Shown here piece after piece: positions 7,302 through 14,993 of a stretch of 32,746 bases of DNA. Origin of the DNA: Motiliproteus sp048265065 (GTDB taxonomy: Bacteria > Pseudomonadota > Gammaproteobacteria > Pseudomonadales > Balneatricaceae). The notes under the pieces are model-generated. The model was not told the origin of the DNA. It searched no databases and saw only the letters and a program-made list of their open reading frames with translations. The translations under genes were made by a program, and so were the position numbers. Within the stretch, counting starts at the first letter, position 1, and each line of letters begins with the position of its first letter. The stretch covers positions 1-32,746 of the forward strand of contig JBLXCH010000027.1 in the NCBI GenBank assembly GCA_048265065.1, read 5' to 3'.

Positions 7302-8378
7302 GTGCAGGATTTTTATAAGTTATTGTTAGATAACCTCTCTGGAGTGGTGTTGCTGCTGGACCGAGAGTTAAAGCTTAGCTATATCAACCCAGCAGGAGAA
7401 ATGCTGTTTGAAATTAGTGCAAAGCGCCTAGTTGGTGAAAACATCACCAGCTTAATCAAGGATTATGAAACCCTTTTTGAGGTGATTCACGAAGCACAAA
7501 GTACAGGTCACGCGTACACCAAGCGGGAAGCGCATATGGAGCTCTATAACGGCAGGGAATTGTCGGCTGATTTTTCTATCACGCCTTTAACCGCTGATGA
7601 AAATGCCGGGGTGGTGCTTGAGTTTTTCCCTCGTGATCGTCTTATTCGAATTGGACGAGAAGAAGAAGCACGTAATCAGCGTGAAACGAGTCGAGGGCTG
7701 ATTAGAGGCTTGGCTCATGAAATCAAGAACCCGTTAGGAGGCATTCGTGGAGCGGCGCAGCTATTAGAGCGTGCACTGCCTGACGAGGGCTTGGAAGACT
7801 ATACTCAAGTGATCATTGGCGAAGCGGATCGCTTACAGAAATTAGTGGATCGAATGCTGGGGCCGCGCGCTGTCCCAATGATGAAGCCGCTTAACATACA
7901 CCTTATTTTGGAGCGTGTATTCAATTTAGTGCATGCTGAAACTGCTGGTGCTATTTCTATTATCCGTGATTACGACCCAAGCATTCCTGAGCTTGATGGC
8001 GACCAAGAACAGTTGATTCAAGTAGTGCTGAATATTGTTCGCAATGCAGTACAAGCGCTGCAAGAGTCCGATACTGAAAGCCCAGAAATCATCTTACAAA
8101 CACGAGCAATGCGTCAGTTTACCTTAGGGTTGGAGCGTCATCGGTTAGTGTGCGCTATCACCATTGCAGATAATGGCCCCGGTATCCCGGAAGCTTTAAA
8201 AGAAACGCTGTTTTATCCAATGATTAGTGGCCGAGCTGAAGGCACGGGTCTTGGGTTATCGATAGCGCAATCGGTTATTAATCAGCATCAAGGCATTATT
8301 GAATGTAAGAGTGAGCCTGGATGCACAGAATTTAGGATTTACATCCCACTGGAGCAGAATAATGAAATCGTCAAATAA
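7302..8378 (+). CDS. glnL: Nitrogen regulation sensor histidine kinase NtrB
   Basis: Cytoplasmic kinase/phosphatase that phosphorylates NtrC when nitrogen is short, under control of PII. The 358-aa product begins with a PAS domain (about residues 5-115). A dimerisation/phosphoacceptor domain follows, with the H-box RGLAHEIKNPLGG and His139, the same position as in E. coli. The ATPase domain shows the N-box LNIVRNAVQAL, G1 DNGPGIP and G2 GTGLGLSI. It has no membrane segment, as expected for NtrB. The start is a GTG preceded by AAGGG. The next gene starts inside its 3' end (17-base overlap), so glnL and glnG are translationally coupled. Confidence 0.96.
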   Translation: MQDFYKLLLDNLSGVVLLLDRELKLSYINPAGEMLFEISAKRLVGENITSLIKDYETLFEVIHEAQSTGHAYTKREAHMELYNGRELSADFSITPLTADENAGVVLEFFPRDRLIRIGREEEARNQRETSRGLIRGLAHEIKNPLGGIRGAAQLLERALPDEGLEDYTQVIIGEADRLQKLVDRMLGPRAVPMMKPLNIHLILERVFNLVHAETAGAISIIRDYDPSIPELDGDQEQLIQVVLNIVRNAVQALQESDTESPEIILQTRAMRQFTLGLERHRLVCAITIADNGPGIPEALKETLFYPMISGRAEGTGLGLSIAQSVINQHQGIIECKSEPGCTEFRIYIPLEQNNEIVK

Positions 8379-9786
8379 TGTATGGATCGTTGATGATGAC
8401 AGATCAATCCGATGGGTGTTGGAAAAGGCATTAGAGCAAGAAGGCATTGTAACCACCTCTTTTGACAGTGGCGATGCGGCACTTAAAGCGTTGGAGAAAG
8501 AATGCCCTGACACGCTGATTAGTGATATTAGAATGCCAGGGATTGACGGTTTGGAGCTACTTAACTGTATCCAGCAGCGTTATCCAGCGCTTCCTGTCAT
8601 TATCATGACCGCACATTCTGATTTAGACAGCGCTGTTGCCTCGTACCAAGGTGGTGCTTTCGAATATCTGCCAAAACCTTTTGACGTAGATGATGCCGTG
8701 TCGCTGGTTAAGCGTGCAGTGGCTCACGCACAAGAACAAGCGGCTCAGATGCCCGCTCCCGAAGCGGAAGAAGAAACTGAAATTATTGGTGCCGCTCCGG
8801 CAATGCAGGAAGTGTTTCGAGCTATAGGCCGCCTATCCCAATCGAATATCACAGTATTGATTAACGGTGAGTCAGGTACCGGTAAAGAGCTGGTCGCTCA
8901 TGCTTTGCATCGGCATAGCCCACGAGAACAACGGCCGTTTATTCCGCTTAACATGGCAGCAATTCCTAAGGACTTGATTGAATCTGAGCTTTTTGGTCAT
9001 GAAAAGGGTGCCTTTACAGGCGCCGGTGGACAGCGCAAAGGGCGCTTTGAGCAAGCCGATGGAGGCACATTATTTCTTGATGAAATCGGTGATATGCCTG
9101 CGGATACGCAAACGCGGTTACTACGCGTCTTGGCTGATGGTGAGTTTTATCGTGTTGGTGGTCATACACCGATTAAAGTGGATGTGCGTATTATTGCCGC
9201 GACCCATCAAAATCTTGAGGAGTTGGTTGGTCAAGGACGTTTTCGAGAGGATTTATTCCACCGTCTAAACGTGATCCGGATTCATATTCCGAAACTGAGC
9301 GATCGCCGCGAAGATATTCCTAAGCTTGCGCAGCATTTCTTAAATCAAGCGGCAGAAGAATTGGCGGTTGAGTGTAAGATTCTGACACCAGAAGCAGAAA
9401 AGTACCTATGTTCACTCCAATGGCCAGGTAATGTCCGTCAGATCGAAAACGCGTGCCGCTGGATTACCGTAATGGCGTCCGGTCGAGAGGTGTTGTTAGC
9501 CGACTTGCCGCCTGAGTTGTTGACCGAAGAAGAGGTGCAGGCGCCAGCAGGCAACTGGGAGCAATCATTGCGGTTATGGTCTGATCAAGAGCTTGCGCGA
9601 GGGCAGAAAGACTTATTGTCGGTTGCTGTTCCTGCGTTCGAACGGATAATGATTGAAACTGCGCTAAAGCATACAGGCGGACGTCGTCGTGATGCATCGG
9701 TGTTGTTAGGCTGGGGTCGTAATACGCTGACCCGTAAGATAAAAGAGCTCGGCCTAGAAGGGGCTACCTCAGGGAGTGATGATTAA
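8362..9786 (+). CDS. glnG: Nitrogen regulation response regulator NtrC (sigma-54 activator)
   Basis: Activates sigma-54 promoters of nitrogen genes after phosphorylation by NtrB. From the ATG at 8362 (GGAG eight bases upstream) the product is 474 aa, as in relatives. The receiver domain is at residues 1-120, with acidic pocket DDD 11-13 and phosphoacceptor Asp55 in SDIRMPG. The AAA+ domain has Walker A GESGTGKE (169-176), the sigma-54 contact loop GAFTGA (216-221) and Walker B GTLFLDEIGD. A Fis-type helix-turn-helix is at the C-terminus (RRRDASVLLGWGRNTLTRKI). An upstream in-frame ATG at 8299 would add 21 residues, but these do not belong to a receiver domain. Confidence 0.96.
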   Translation: MKSSNNVWIVDDDRSIRWVLEKALEQEGIVTTSFDSGDAALKALEKECPDTLISDIRMPGIDGLELLNCIQQRYPALPVIIMTAHSDLDSAVASYQGGAFEYLPKPFDVDDAVSLVKRAVAHAQEQAAQMPAPEAEEETEIIGAAPAMQEVFRAIGRLSQSNITVLINGESGTGKELVAHALHRHSPREQRPFIPLNMAAIPKDLIESELFGHEKGAFTGAGGQRKGRFEQADGGTLFLDEIGDMPADTQTRLLRVLADGEFYRVGGHTPIKVDVRIIAATHQNLEELVGQGRFREDLFHRLNVIRIHIPKLSDRREDIPKLAQHFLNQAAEELAVECKILTPEAEKYLCSLQWPGNVRQIENACRWITVMASGREVLLADLPPELLTEEEVQAPAGNWEQSLRLWSDQELARGQKDLLSVAVPAFERIMIETALKHTGGRRRDASVLLGWGRNTLTRKIKELGLEGATSGSDD

Positions 9787-9790
9787 CTCG

Positions 9791-9820
9791 CTGACTTTTC
9801 ATTAGCGCTCATTCTATAAT
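9791..9820 (+). promoter_or_regulatory. Candidate sigma-70 promoter of trmL
   Basis: CTGACT (9791-9796) and TATAAT (9815-9820) are separated by 18 bases. The -10 hexamer is a perfect consensus and the -35 matches four of six. The -10 lies inside the left arm of a 17-base palindrome, so a protein bound there would block the polymerase. Confidence 0.5.
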
Positions 9821-9850
9821 AGTCAGCTGTATCACTATTATGGAATGAGC
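9807..9850. promoter_or_regulatory. Seventeen-base palindrome abutting the trmL start (operator or RNA hairpin)
   Basis: The left arm is GCTCATTCTATAATAGT (9807-9823) and the right arm is ACTATTATGGAATGAGC (9834-9850), with a ten-base spacer. The arms pair throughout with a single G-U position. The right arm contains the likely ribosome-binding site of trmL and ends immediately before its ATG. No T-run follows, so it does not look like a terminator. If transcription starts at the internal -10, only the right arm would be in RNA, favouring an operator. In read-through RNA from glnG the whole hairpin would form and hide the ribosome-binding site. Confidence 0.6.
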
Positions 9851-10318
9851 ATGCTCGACGTTGTTCTCTACCAGCCAGAAATTCCTCCTAATACCGGTAA
9901 TATAATCCGTTTGTGTGCTAACACCGGATACCGGCTTCATCTTATTCGTCCTTTAGGTTTTGAGCTTGATGAAAAACGAGTTCGCCGTGCTGGTCTGGAT
10001 TACCATGAACTTACTAATGTGAAAATACATGACTCACTAGAGCAGTGTATTGAGGCTGTCGCGCCGTTGAGAGTCTTAGCTTTAACAACAAAAGGCTCAC
10101 CGAAACATGCCGATGTGAACTTTCAAGCGGGTGATATGTTGTTGTTTGGTCCTGAGACTAGAGGGTTGCCGGCGGATGTCATTGACGCGTTACCAGCAGA
10201 GCAACGTATTCGTTTACCTATGATGCCAGAGAGTCGCAGCCTTAACTTGTCTAATGCTGTTGCCATTGTTGTCTATGAATCATGGCGACAGTTGGGTTAT
10301 GAAGGCAGCGTAATCTAG
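9851..10318 (+). CDS. trmL: tRNA (cytidine/uridine(34)-2'-O)-methyltransferase
   Basis: Methylates the ribose of the wobble base 34 in the tRNA-Leu isoacceptors CmAA and cmnm5UmAA, using S-adenosylmethionine. The 155-aa product is a minimal SPOUT (trefoil-knot) enzyme. Landmarks are LYQPEIPPNTGNIIRLCANTG at the N-terminus, LLFGPETRGLP in the middle, and the knot segment MMPESRSLNLSNAVAIVVYE. The start at 9851 aligns with E. coli TrmL (MLNIVLYEPE) and has GGAATGAG at good spacing; an ATG two codons upstream (9845) is also possible. It is followed by a bidirectional terminator shared with secB. Confidence 0.93.
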   Translation: MLDVVLYQPEIPPNTGNIIRLCANTGYRLHLIRPLGFELDEKRVRRAGLDYHELTNVKIHDSLEQCIEAVAPLRVLALTTKGSPKHADVNFQAGDMLLFGPETRGLPADVIDALPAEQRIRLPMMPESRSLNLSNAVAIVVYESWRQLGYEGSVI

Positions 10319-10343
10319 AGTGTTTTAAGTTGTAAAGGGATTA

Positions 10344-10370
10344 AAAAAGGGCGCTTAAAGCGCCCTTTTT
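10344..10370. terminator. Bidirectional terminator between trmL and secB
   Basis: A twelve-pair perfect stem (AAAAAGGGCGCT with AGCGCCCTTTTT, loop TAA) has T-runs in both directions. It sits between the converging trmL and secB genes and should stop transcription from both. Confidence 0.92.
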
Positions 10371-10383
10371 GATGTCAGCAGAT

Positions 10384-10860
10384 TTAGTGAGTTTCTTGAC
10401 CTTCTGCTGCCTGTTGTTGCTTTTGCATTTGTTCGGCGAAGAGTGAATCAAAATTAACGGGTGCTAGCATTAATGGGTGGAAGCCGCCTTTAACTGCTAG
10501 GCTGTCCACGGCCTCGCGAGCATAAGGGAACAGCATGTTAGGGCAGAATGCACCTAGCGCATGTTGTAACTGCTGGCCTTCTAAGCCAGTAATGCGGAAT
10601 AGCCCAGCTTGTTGTACTTCAATAAGGAACGCCGTTTCTTCGGCGTTTGTGACTGTCACAGTGATGGTCAGTACAACTTCAAAATGTTCATCGTTTAGCT
10701 TTGATGTACGTGCATTCAAGTCCATGTTGGTGTGGGGAGCCCACTCCTTGGTGAACATGGATGGAGAACTTGGCGCTTCAAATGAAGAGTCTTTCATGTA
10801 AATACGTTGAACTGAAAACTCAGGTTGAACTTGTTCTTGGCTTGCCGCTTCTTCTGACAT
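10384..10860 (-). CDS. secB: Protein-export chaperone SecB
   Basis: Cytoplasmic tetrameric chaperone that keeps precursor proteins unfolded and hands them to SecA. The 158-aa product has the SecB core: FSVQRIYMKDSSFEAP at the N-terminus, then NMDLNARTSKL, VTVTNAEETAFLIEVQQAGLF, and PNMLFPYAREAVDSL with GGFHPLMLAPVNFDSL toward the C-terminus. The tail is Gln-rich. The ribosome-binding site is AAGGAAA before the ATG. It is the last gene of a minus-strand group rhodanese-grxC-secB, an order also found in E. coli and Pseudomonas. Confidence 0.97.
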   Translation of the reverse strand: MSEEAASQEQVQPEFSVQRIYMKDSSFEAPSSPSMFTKEWAPHTNMDLNARTSKLNDEHFEVVLTITVTVTNAEETAFLIEVQQAGLFRITGLEGQQLQHALGAFCPNMLFPYAREAVDSLAVKGGFHPLMLAPVNFDSLFAEQMQKQQQAAEGQETH

Positions 10861-10913
10861 GAGGGTTTCCTTGTGACTTATTTTTAAATGATATGGAGAG
10901 GTTGACGCGTCGA

Positions 10914-11168
10914 TTACCGACCAAGCAAAGCATCAAGTTTGCCAGCATGTTCCAGATGATAAAGCTCATCACAGCCGCCAATTGGTTCGTCATTGATGAA
11001 AATCTGCGGTACGGTCCGTTGACCGCCACGTTCCATCATTTCTGCCCGCTTGCTAGCGTCTAGGTCTACGCGAATCTCTTCGAAGGTGACCTCTTTCGTG
11101 TTCAAGAGCATCTTTGCGCGAACGCAAAAAGGGCAGTACGGAGTGCAGTAAAATTCGATTTTAGGCAT
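10914..11168 (-). CDS. grxC: Glutaredoxin 3
   Basis: Small glutathione-dependent disulfide oxidoreductase of the cytoplasm. The 84-aa product has the thioredoxin fold with active site CPFC (residues 12-15; CPYC is more usual). The cis-proline segment TVPQIFI and the glutathione-binding GGCDEL near the C-terminus are present. It starts four bases after the rhodanese stop, so the two are co-transcribed and probably coupled. secB follows 53 bases downstream. Confidence 0.95.
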   Translation of the reverse strand: MPKIEFYCTPYCPFCVRAKMLLNTKEVTFEEIRVDLDASKRAEMMERGGQRTVPQIFINDEPIGGCDELYHLEHAGKLDALLGR

Positions 11169-11172
11169 GAGT

Positions 11173-11589
11173 CTACTTCTTAACTACGGGAAGGTTGTTG
11201 CCTTTCCATTCAGTGATACCGCCTTTCATGCGGGCAACGTTAGAGAAACCTGCGTTATGCAGTTTCTTGGTTACCGCGCTGGAGGTTTGGCCTAAGTTGC
11301 AAACAACAATTACCGGCTTTTCTTTATGCTCGTTTAGTTCGCTCATCCGCTTATCAATTTCAGAAGCGGTAATGTTGATTGAAGATAAGATGTGACCGGT
11401 TTTGAATTCGTTTTTGCTGCGAATATCGAGGATGACAGCATCTTCTTTATTGATCATTCGCGTGGCGTCGTGAATAGTCACCGACTTTCCGCCTTTTTGA
11501 CCTTCTGTGAAGGCTAATAATCCCATCGCCCCAAATAAGGTTAAAAAGAGGATCCAATTGTTTATAGCAAATTCAATGAACTGGTCCAT
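11173..11589 (-). CDS. Membrane-anchored rhodanese-like protein (YibN family)
   Basis: A single-domain rhodanese with an N-terminal membrane anchor. From the ATG at 11589 (GGAA upstream) it is 138 aa, starting MDQFIEFAINNW. Residues 8-27 form one transmembrane helix. The rhodanese domain follows, with ILDIRSKNEF and the active-site loop VVCNLGQTS, whose Cys would carry a persulfide. A TTG start at 11619 adding ten residues is less likely. It heads the grxC-secB group, as yibN does in E. coli. The physiological substrate is unknown. Confidence 0.9.
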   Translation of the reverse strand: MDQFIEFAINNWILFLTLFGAMGLLAFTEGQKGGKSVTIHDATRMINKEDAVILDIRSKNEFKTGHILSSINITASEIDKRMSELNEHKEKPVIVVCNLGQTSSAVTKKLHNAGFSNVARMKGGITEWKGNNLPVVKK

Positions 11590-11701
11590 TCTGTGGTTCC
11601 GCAGAGTAAGTGAAAACAAGGTGGCCGGTAGGCCAAATAATAGGCGACGAGTATACCTTGTTGGCGTTACGGAAACTACGGCTAGAGAGGCCCTGAAATG
11701 A

Positions 11702-11848
11702 GAGGATTTAATAAGATTTAACCGCTTTTATGAATTTTCTTGATAGGTTTAAAATTATTTAAGATTAATCAAAATTTAATTGTGATTTTCATTTTAAAGA
11801 TATAGTCTTTGCATAATCATAAATTGATAAGCAAAACTGAGTTTAGCT
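11702..11848. other. AT-rich upstream region of the unknown gene pair
   Basis: This stretch is markedly richer in A and T than its surroundings, with many A- and T-tracts. It contains CATAAT (11812-11817) as a possible -10 element, but no good -35 at the right distance. It separates the divergent rhodanese group from the 85-aa gene and probably holds both promoters. Confidence 0.4.
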
Positions 11849-12106
11849 ATGCAAGAAAAAGAATTAAGGCTTTTGTTTAATGCAGGGTGTTTTAAGTTCT
11901 GCAGGGCAGTGCCTATTTCCATGGCTAAAGGGTGGAATCTCAAATTTGTGACAAACGACGACCGTGATGAGGTGTTAACGCTGCAACGTAATATGGCTGA
12001 GCGTGAGTTTAAAAGTTTAGACGGTGCCGTATCGGTTGCTCGTAAAGTGGGCTTTGATTGGGTTCGTGTTGAAATCGGGAACTTGCACTGGGAAGAGAAG
12101 TTATAA
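11849..12106 (+). CDS. Small hypothetical protein (85 aa)
   Basis: I do not recognise the family with certainty. The protein is soluble and mixed-charge, with no signal peptide or membrane segment. The first third has two cysteines (NAGCFKFCRAV). The rest reads as a compact beta/alpha fold, with GWNLKFVTNDD, LQRNMAEREFKSLDGAVSVARKVGFDWVRVEI. This pattern (short strand, REF-x-SLD-x-A helix, final strand) recalls small plasmid partition-associated (ParC-like) proteins, but that is only an impression. The ribosome-binding site is weak. It stops two bases before the next gene, so the two are probably co-expressed. Confidence 0.6.
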   Translation: MQEKELRLLFNAGCFKFCRAVPISMAKGWNLKFVTNDDRDEVLTLQRNMAEREFKSLDGAVSVARKVGFDWVRVEIGNLHWEEKL

Positions 12107-12108
12107 CT

Positions 12109-13263
12109 ATGACGAGCAAAAAGGTTGTGCGCTATTGGATAGTGCTGCTTTTTGCACCGTGGCTAAGTGTATTAGCATTGGCCGCTGAGCCTATTCCATT
12201 GGCTGAAACGCCACTCAAATCCCCGTCTACATTGTCTACTCCAGTAGCGACCCCAGCAGCGACTCCAGCGCCAACTCCAGCACTATCTAGTTCCGATCAG
12301 GCCTCTTCGGCAGACTCGTCAGCAACCGTTGCACCGTTACCGCAAAGCACATTAGTCTCGAAAATGCCAAAGGGGGCAGCCGAATCAAACGTGCTTGATG
12401 ACTTGGTTGCTTCGCTCCGCGAAGGCCAGCCTATTTCGACAGCGCTTAAAAACGAATTGTTACAGACTGCTGATGGTCAGTTTGTGATGGGGCGTTTTTA
12501 TGAATACGGTAGTTATGGTGTGCCTGTTAATGGTGAGAAGGCTTATGGCTTATATCGCTTAGCCGCTGAAAGTGGACAGATGCAAGCCGCTTTGTATTGT
12601 TGGAATCGCTGTTTACCTAAAACACCGCAATTAGGTGAGTCTATAGAAAAAGCAGCAAAAGCGGGTGACCCTACCGGGTTGTATCTGTGGTCTCGATGGC
12701 TAGGTGAACAAGGCCGGTTAGCGCCTGCTGATGAGTATTTGGTCTATGCAGCGCGAGCAAAAGAGCCTAACGCTATCGATGTGCTTTATATGCAGCATTT
12801 CATTAATTGGAGTGCGAATGAAACCGACGTTAATAAGGCTGAAGCGAAGCTGTCACGCTGTATTGATGAAGGTTTAGTTGTTTGCCAGTTACTGATGGGG
12901 GCGTTCTATCAGCGACATAACGATGCGGATAAAGCGCTATATCATTATTTACAGCTTGTGCAGTTAGATTATCCGCTGTCGAGAACTTATCTTTACGCGG
13001 ATGAAATGGATTCTTTGTTAGCGAGAATGCCGAAAGACAGTCTTGCTATTCTGCAGTCTCGAGTGGCTACAGCGTTGATTAATCACCCGCAGAATGAGTT
13101 GGGAGCATATCGGCAATTTAGCGGCTGTAAGCATCAGGCAACCTATGCGTGTGTGAGAAAAGTTGTGAAGCGTGATAGTGCTTGCATGATCGATGCTTTT
13201 GCAGAAACGTCCTTCGCTGATTTTCGACAAACTACGGCCTATCGCCAGTGCCTCAACCAGTAG
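12109..13263 (+). CDS. Secreted Sel1-like repeat protein with Pro/Ala/Thr-rich linker
   Basis: The 384-aa product starts with a Sec signal peptide (basic MTSKKVVR, a hydrophobic stretch, likely cleavage after ALA at residue 25). Residues 28-85 are low-complexity, rich in Pro, Ala, Thr and Ser, including the run PVATPAATPAPTPA. The rest is helical and has at least one clear Sel1-type unit, GRFYEYGSYGVPVNGEKAYGLYRLAAESG. Further degenerate helical hairpins follow, with eight cysteines that could form disulfides in the periplasm. Sel1-like repeats mediate protein contacts, often at the envelope. Its position before gpmI and the envC-ctpA-yibQ cluster would fit an envelope role, but this is inference; no specific function is recognised. 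Confidence 0.8.
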   Translation: MTSKKVVRYWIVLLFAPWLSVLALAAEPIPLAETPLKSPSTLSTPVATPAATPAPTPALSSSDQASSADSSATVAPLPQSTLVSKMPKGAAESNVLDDLVASLREGQPISTALKNELLQTADGQFVMGRFYEYGSYGVPVNGEKAYGLYRLAAESGQMQAALYCWNRCLPKTPQLGESIEKAAKAGDPTGLYLWSRWLGEQGRLAPADEYLVYAARAKEPNAIDVLYMQHFINWSANETDVNKAEAKLSRCIDEGLVVCQLLMGAFYQRHNDADKALYHYLQLVQLDYPLSRTYLYADEMDSLLARMPKDSLAILQSRVATALINHPQNELGAYRQFSGCKHQATYACVRKVVKRDSACMIDAFAETSFADFRQTTAYRQCLNQ

Positions 13264-13430
13264 TCTTTCAGTTCAATAAACAACGCGATCCTTACTTCCC
13301 TTGCTGCATCACAATATTTATTGGTAATTGAGACTTATTCTTTATTAGTTCCGGGAATTCTCTCTAGCAGAGTGGCGGCCTTCATCGTAGAATGGTGGTT
13401 AACTTTGGTATTTTAGGGCCCGTTGTCGAC

Positions 13431-14972
13431 ATGACAGAAAAAACCAAGCCTACAGCGTTAATAATCCTCGATGGGTGGGGTTTTAACGAGAATGTACAGG
13501 ATAATGCGATAGCCGCAGGCAACACTCCTGTCTGGGATAAACTGTGGAGCAGTTCCCCAAAATCAATGGTAGAAACCTCTGGCCTTGCCGTGGGACTGCC
13601 TGATGGCCAAATGGGCAACTCAGAAGTTGGTCATATGAGCATGGGTGCTGGCCGGATCATTTATCAAAACCTAACAAAAATATCTAAAGCGATTGAAGAC
13701 GGCTCCTTTTTTAGTAACCCAGCCATTGCTGAAGGTATTGATAAAGCCGTCAGTAAGGATAAAGCAGTTCATATTATTGGGCTATTGTCTCCGGGTGGTG
13801 TGCATGGTCATGAAAAACATATTCATGCTCTGTGTGAAATGGCCGCCCAACGCAACGCTGATAAGATTTATGTCCACGCCATTATGGATGGCCGAGACAT
13901 GCCGCCGCGCAGTGGTTCACCTTCTATAAAAGCCTTAGACGAGAAACTTGCAGAAATCGGCAAGGGACAAGTGGCGTCAGTTATTGGCCGTTACTATGCG
14001 ATGGACAGAGACAACCGTTGGGATCGAATTCAGTTGTCTTATGATGCAATGACTCTTGGTAATGGTCAGCAATATGCCTCTTCGGCCGCTGAGGCTTTGG
14101 CCCAAGCATATGCGCGCAATGAAGATGATGAATTTGTTCAGTCCACCGTGATTACTAACAGCGATGGTTTACCTGTTGGTGTTATGGAAGATGGCGATAC
14201 GGTGATATTGGCGAACTTTCGTCCTGACCGTGCTCGTGAACTTACCCGTGCGTTTGTTGAACCTGCTTTTACTCACTTTGAGCGTAGAGCTAACCCGACG
14301 CTATCCTCGTTTGTGTGCATGACTGAATATGCTGCAGACATCAACGCTCCGGTGGCTTTCCCTCAAGCGCCGATTGAGGACAGCTTAGGTGAAGTCATGG
14401 CTGAACGCGGTAAAAAACAACTGCGAATTGCCGAAACTGAGAAATATGCGCACGTCACGTTTTTCTTCAATGGCGGTCGTGAAGAACCTTATGCAGGTGA
14501 AAGTCGCGTTATGGTTCCCTCCCCCGATGTTGCCACCTATGACATGATGCCCGAAATGAGCGCTTATGAGGTCACTTATGAACTCGTTGACGCCATTATG
14601 AATGGTGATAATGACCTGATTGTTTGTAACTATGCGAACTCTGACATGGTGGGCCATACTGGAAACTTTGACGCCGCAGTCAAAGCGGTTGAAGTTTTGG
14701 ATGAATGCCTTGGCAGAGTTGTAGAAGCGATTGAGAAAGCTGGTGGGCAGGCATTAATCACAGCAGATCATGGCAATGTTGAAGTAATGAAAGACCCGAT
14801 AACTGGCGAGCCTTGTACCTCTCATACACCGGGCCCTGTTGGTTTAGTTTATTTCGGTAATCAAAGCATTGCATTAAAAGACGGCTGCCTAGCTGATTTG
14901 GCGCCAACATTGCTTGAGCTCATGAAGCAGGATGTTCCTGCAAAAATGACTGGCAAGTCGCTATTGGGTTAA
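13431..14972 (+). CDS. gpmI: 2,3-bisphosphoglycerate-independent phosphoglycerate mutase
   Basis: Interconverts 3- and 2-phosphoglycerate in glycolysis and gluconeogenesis; an Mn-dependent enzyme of the alkaline-phosphatase superfamily. From the ATG at 13431 it is 513 aa, the family length. Visible motifs are LIILDGWG at the N-terminus (metal-binding Asp), MGNSEVGH with catalytic Ser64, HAIMDGRDMPPRSG, FRPDRARELT, ANSDMVGHTG and TADHGNVE (metal ligands), and SHTPGPVG. An earlier ATG at 13392 would add 13 residues foreign to the family. The ribosome-binding site is not strong. envC follows after 21 bases, as in E. coli and Pseudomonas. Confidence 0.97.
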   Translation: MTEKTKPTALIILDGWGFNENVQDNAIAAGNTPVWDKLWSSSPKSMVETSGLAVGLPDGQMGNSEVGHMSMGAGRIIYQNLTKISKAIEDGSFFSNPAIAEGIDKAVSKDKAVHIIGLLSPGGVHGHEKHIHALCEMAAQRNADKIYVHAIMDGRDMPPRSGSPSIKALDEKLAEIGKGQVASVIGRYYAMDRDNRWDRIQLSYDAMTLGNGQQYASSAAEALAQAYARNEDDEFVQSTVITNSDGLPVGVMEDGDTVILANFRPDRARELTRAFVEPAFTHFERRANPTLSSFVCMTEYAADINAPVAFPQAPIEDSLGEVMAERGKKQLRIAETEKYAHVTFFFNGGREEPYAGESRVMVPSPDVATYDMMPEMSAYEVTYELVDAIMNGDNDLIVCNYANSDMVGHTGNFDAAVKAVEVLDECLGRVVEAIEKAGGQALITADHGNVEVMKDPITGEPCTSHTPGPVGLVYFGNQSIALKDGCLADLAPTLLELMKQDVPAKMTGKSLLG

Positions 14973-14993
14973 GCCTTTGTTGAGGTATCTCCC

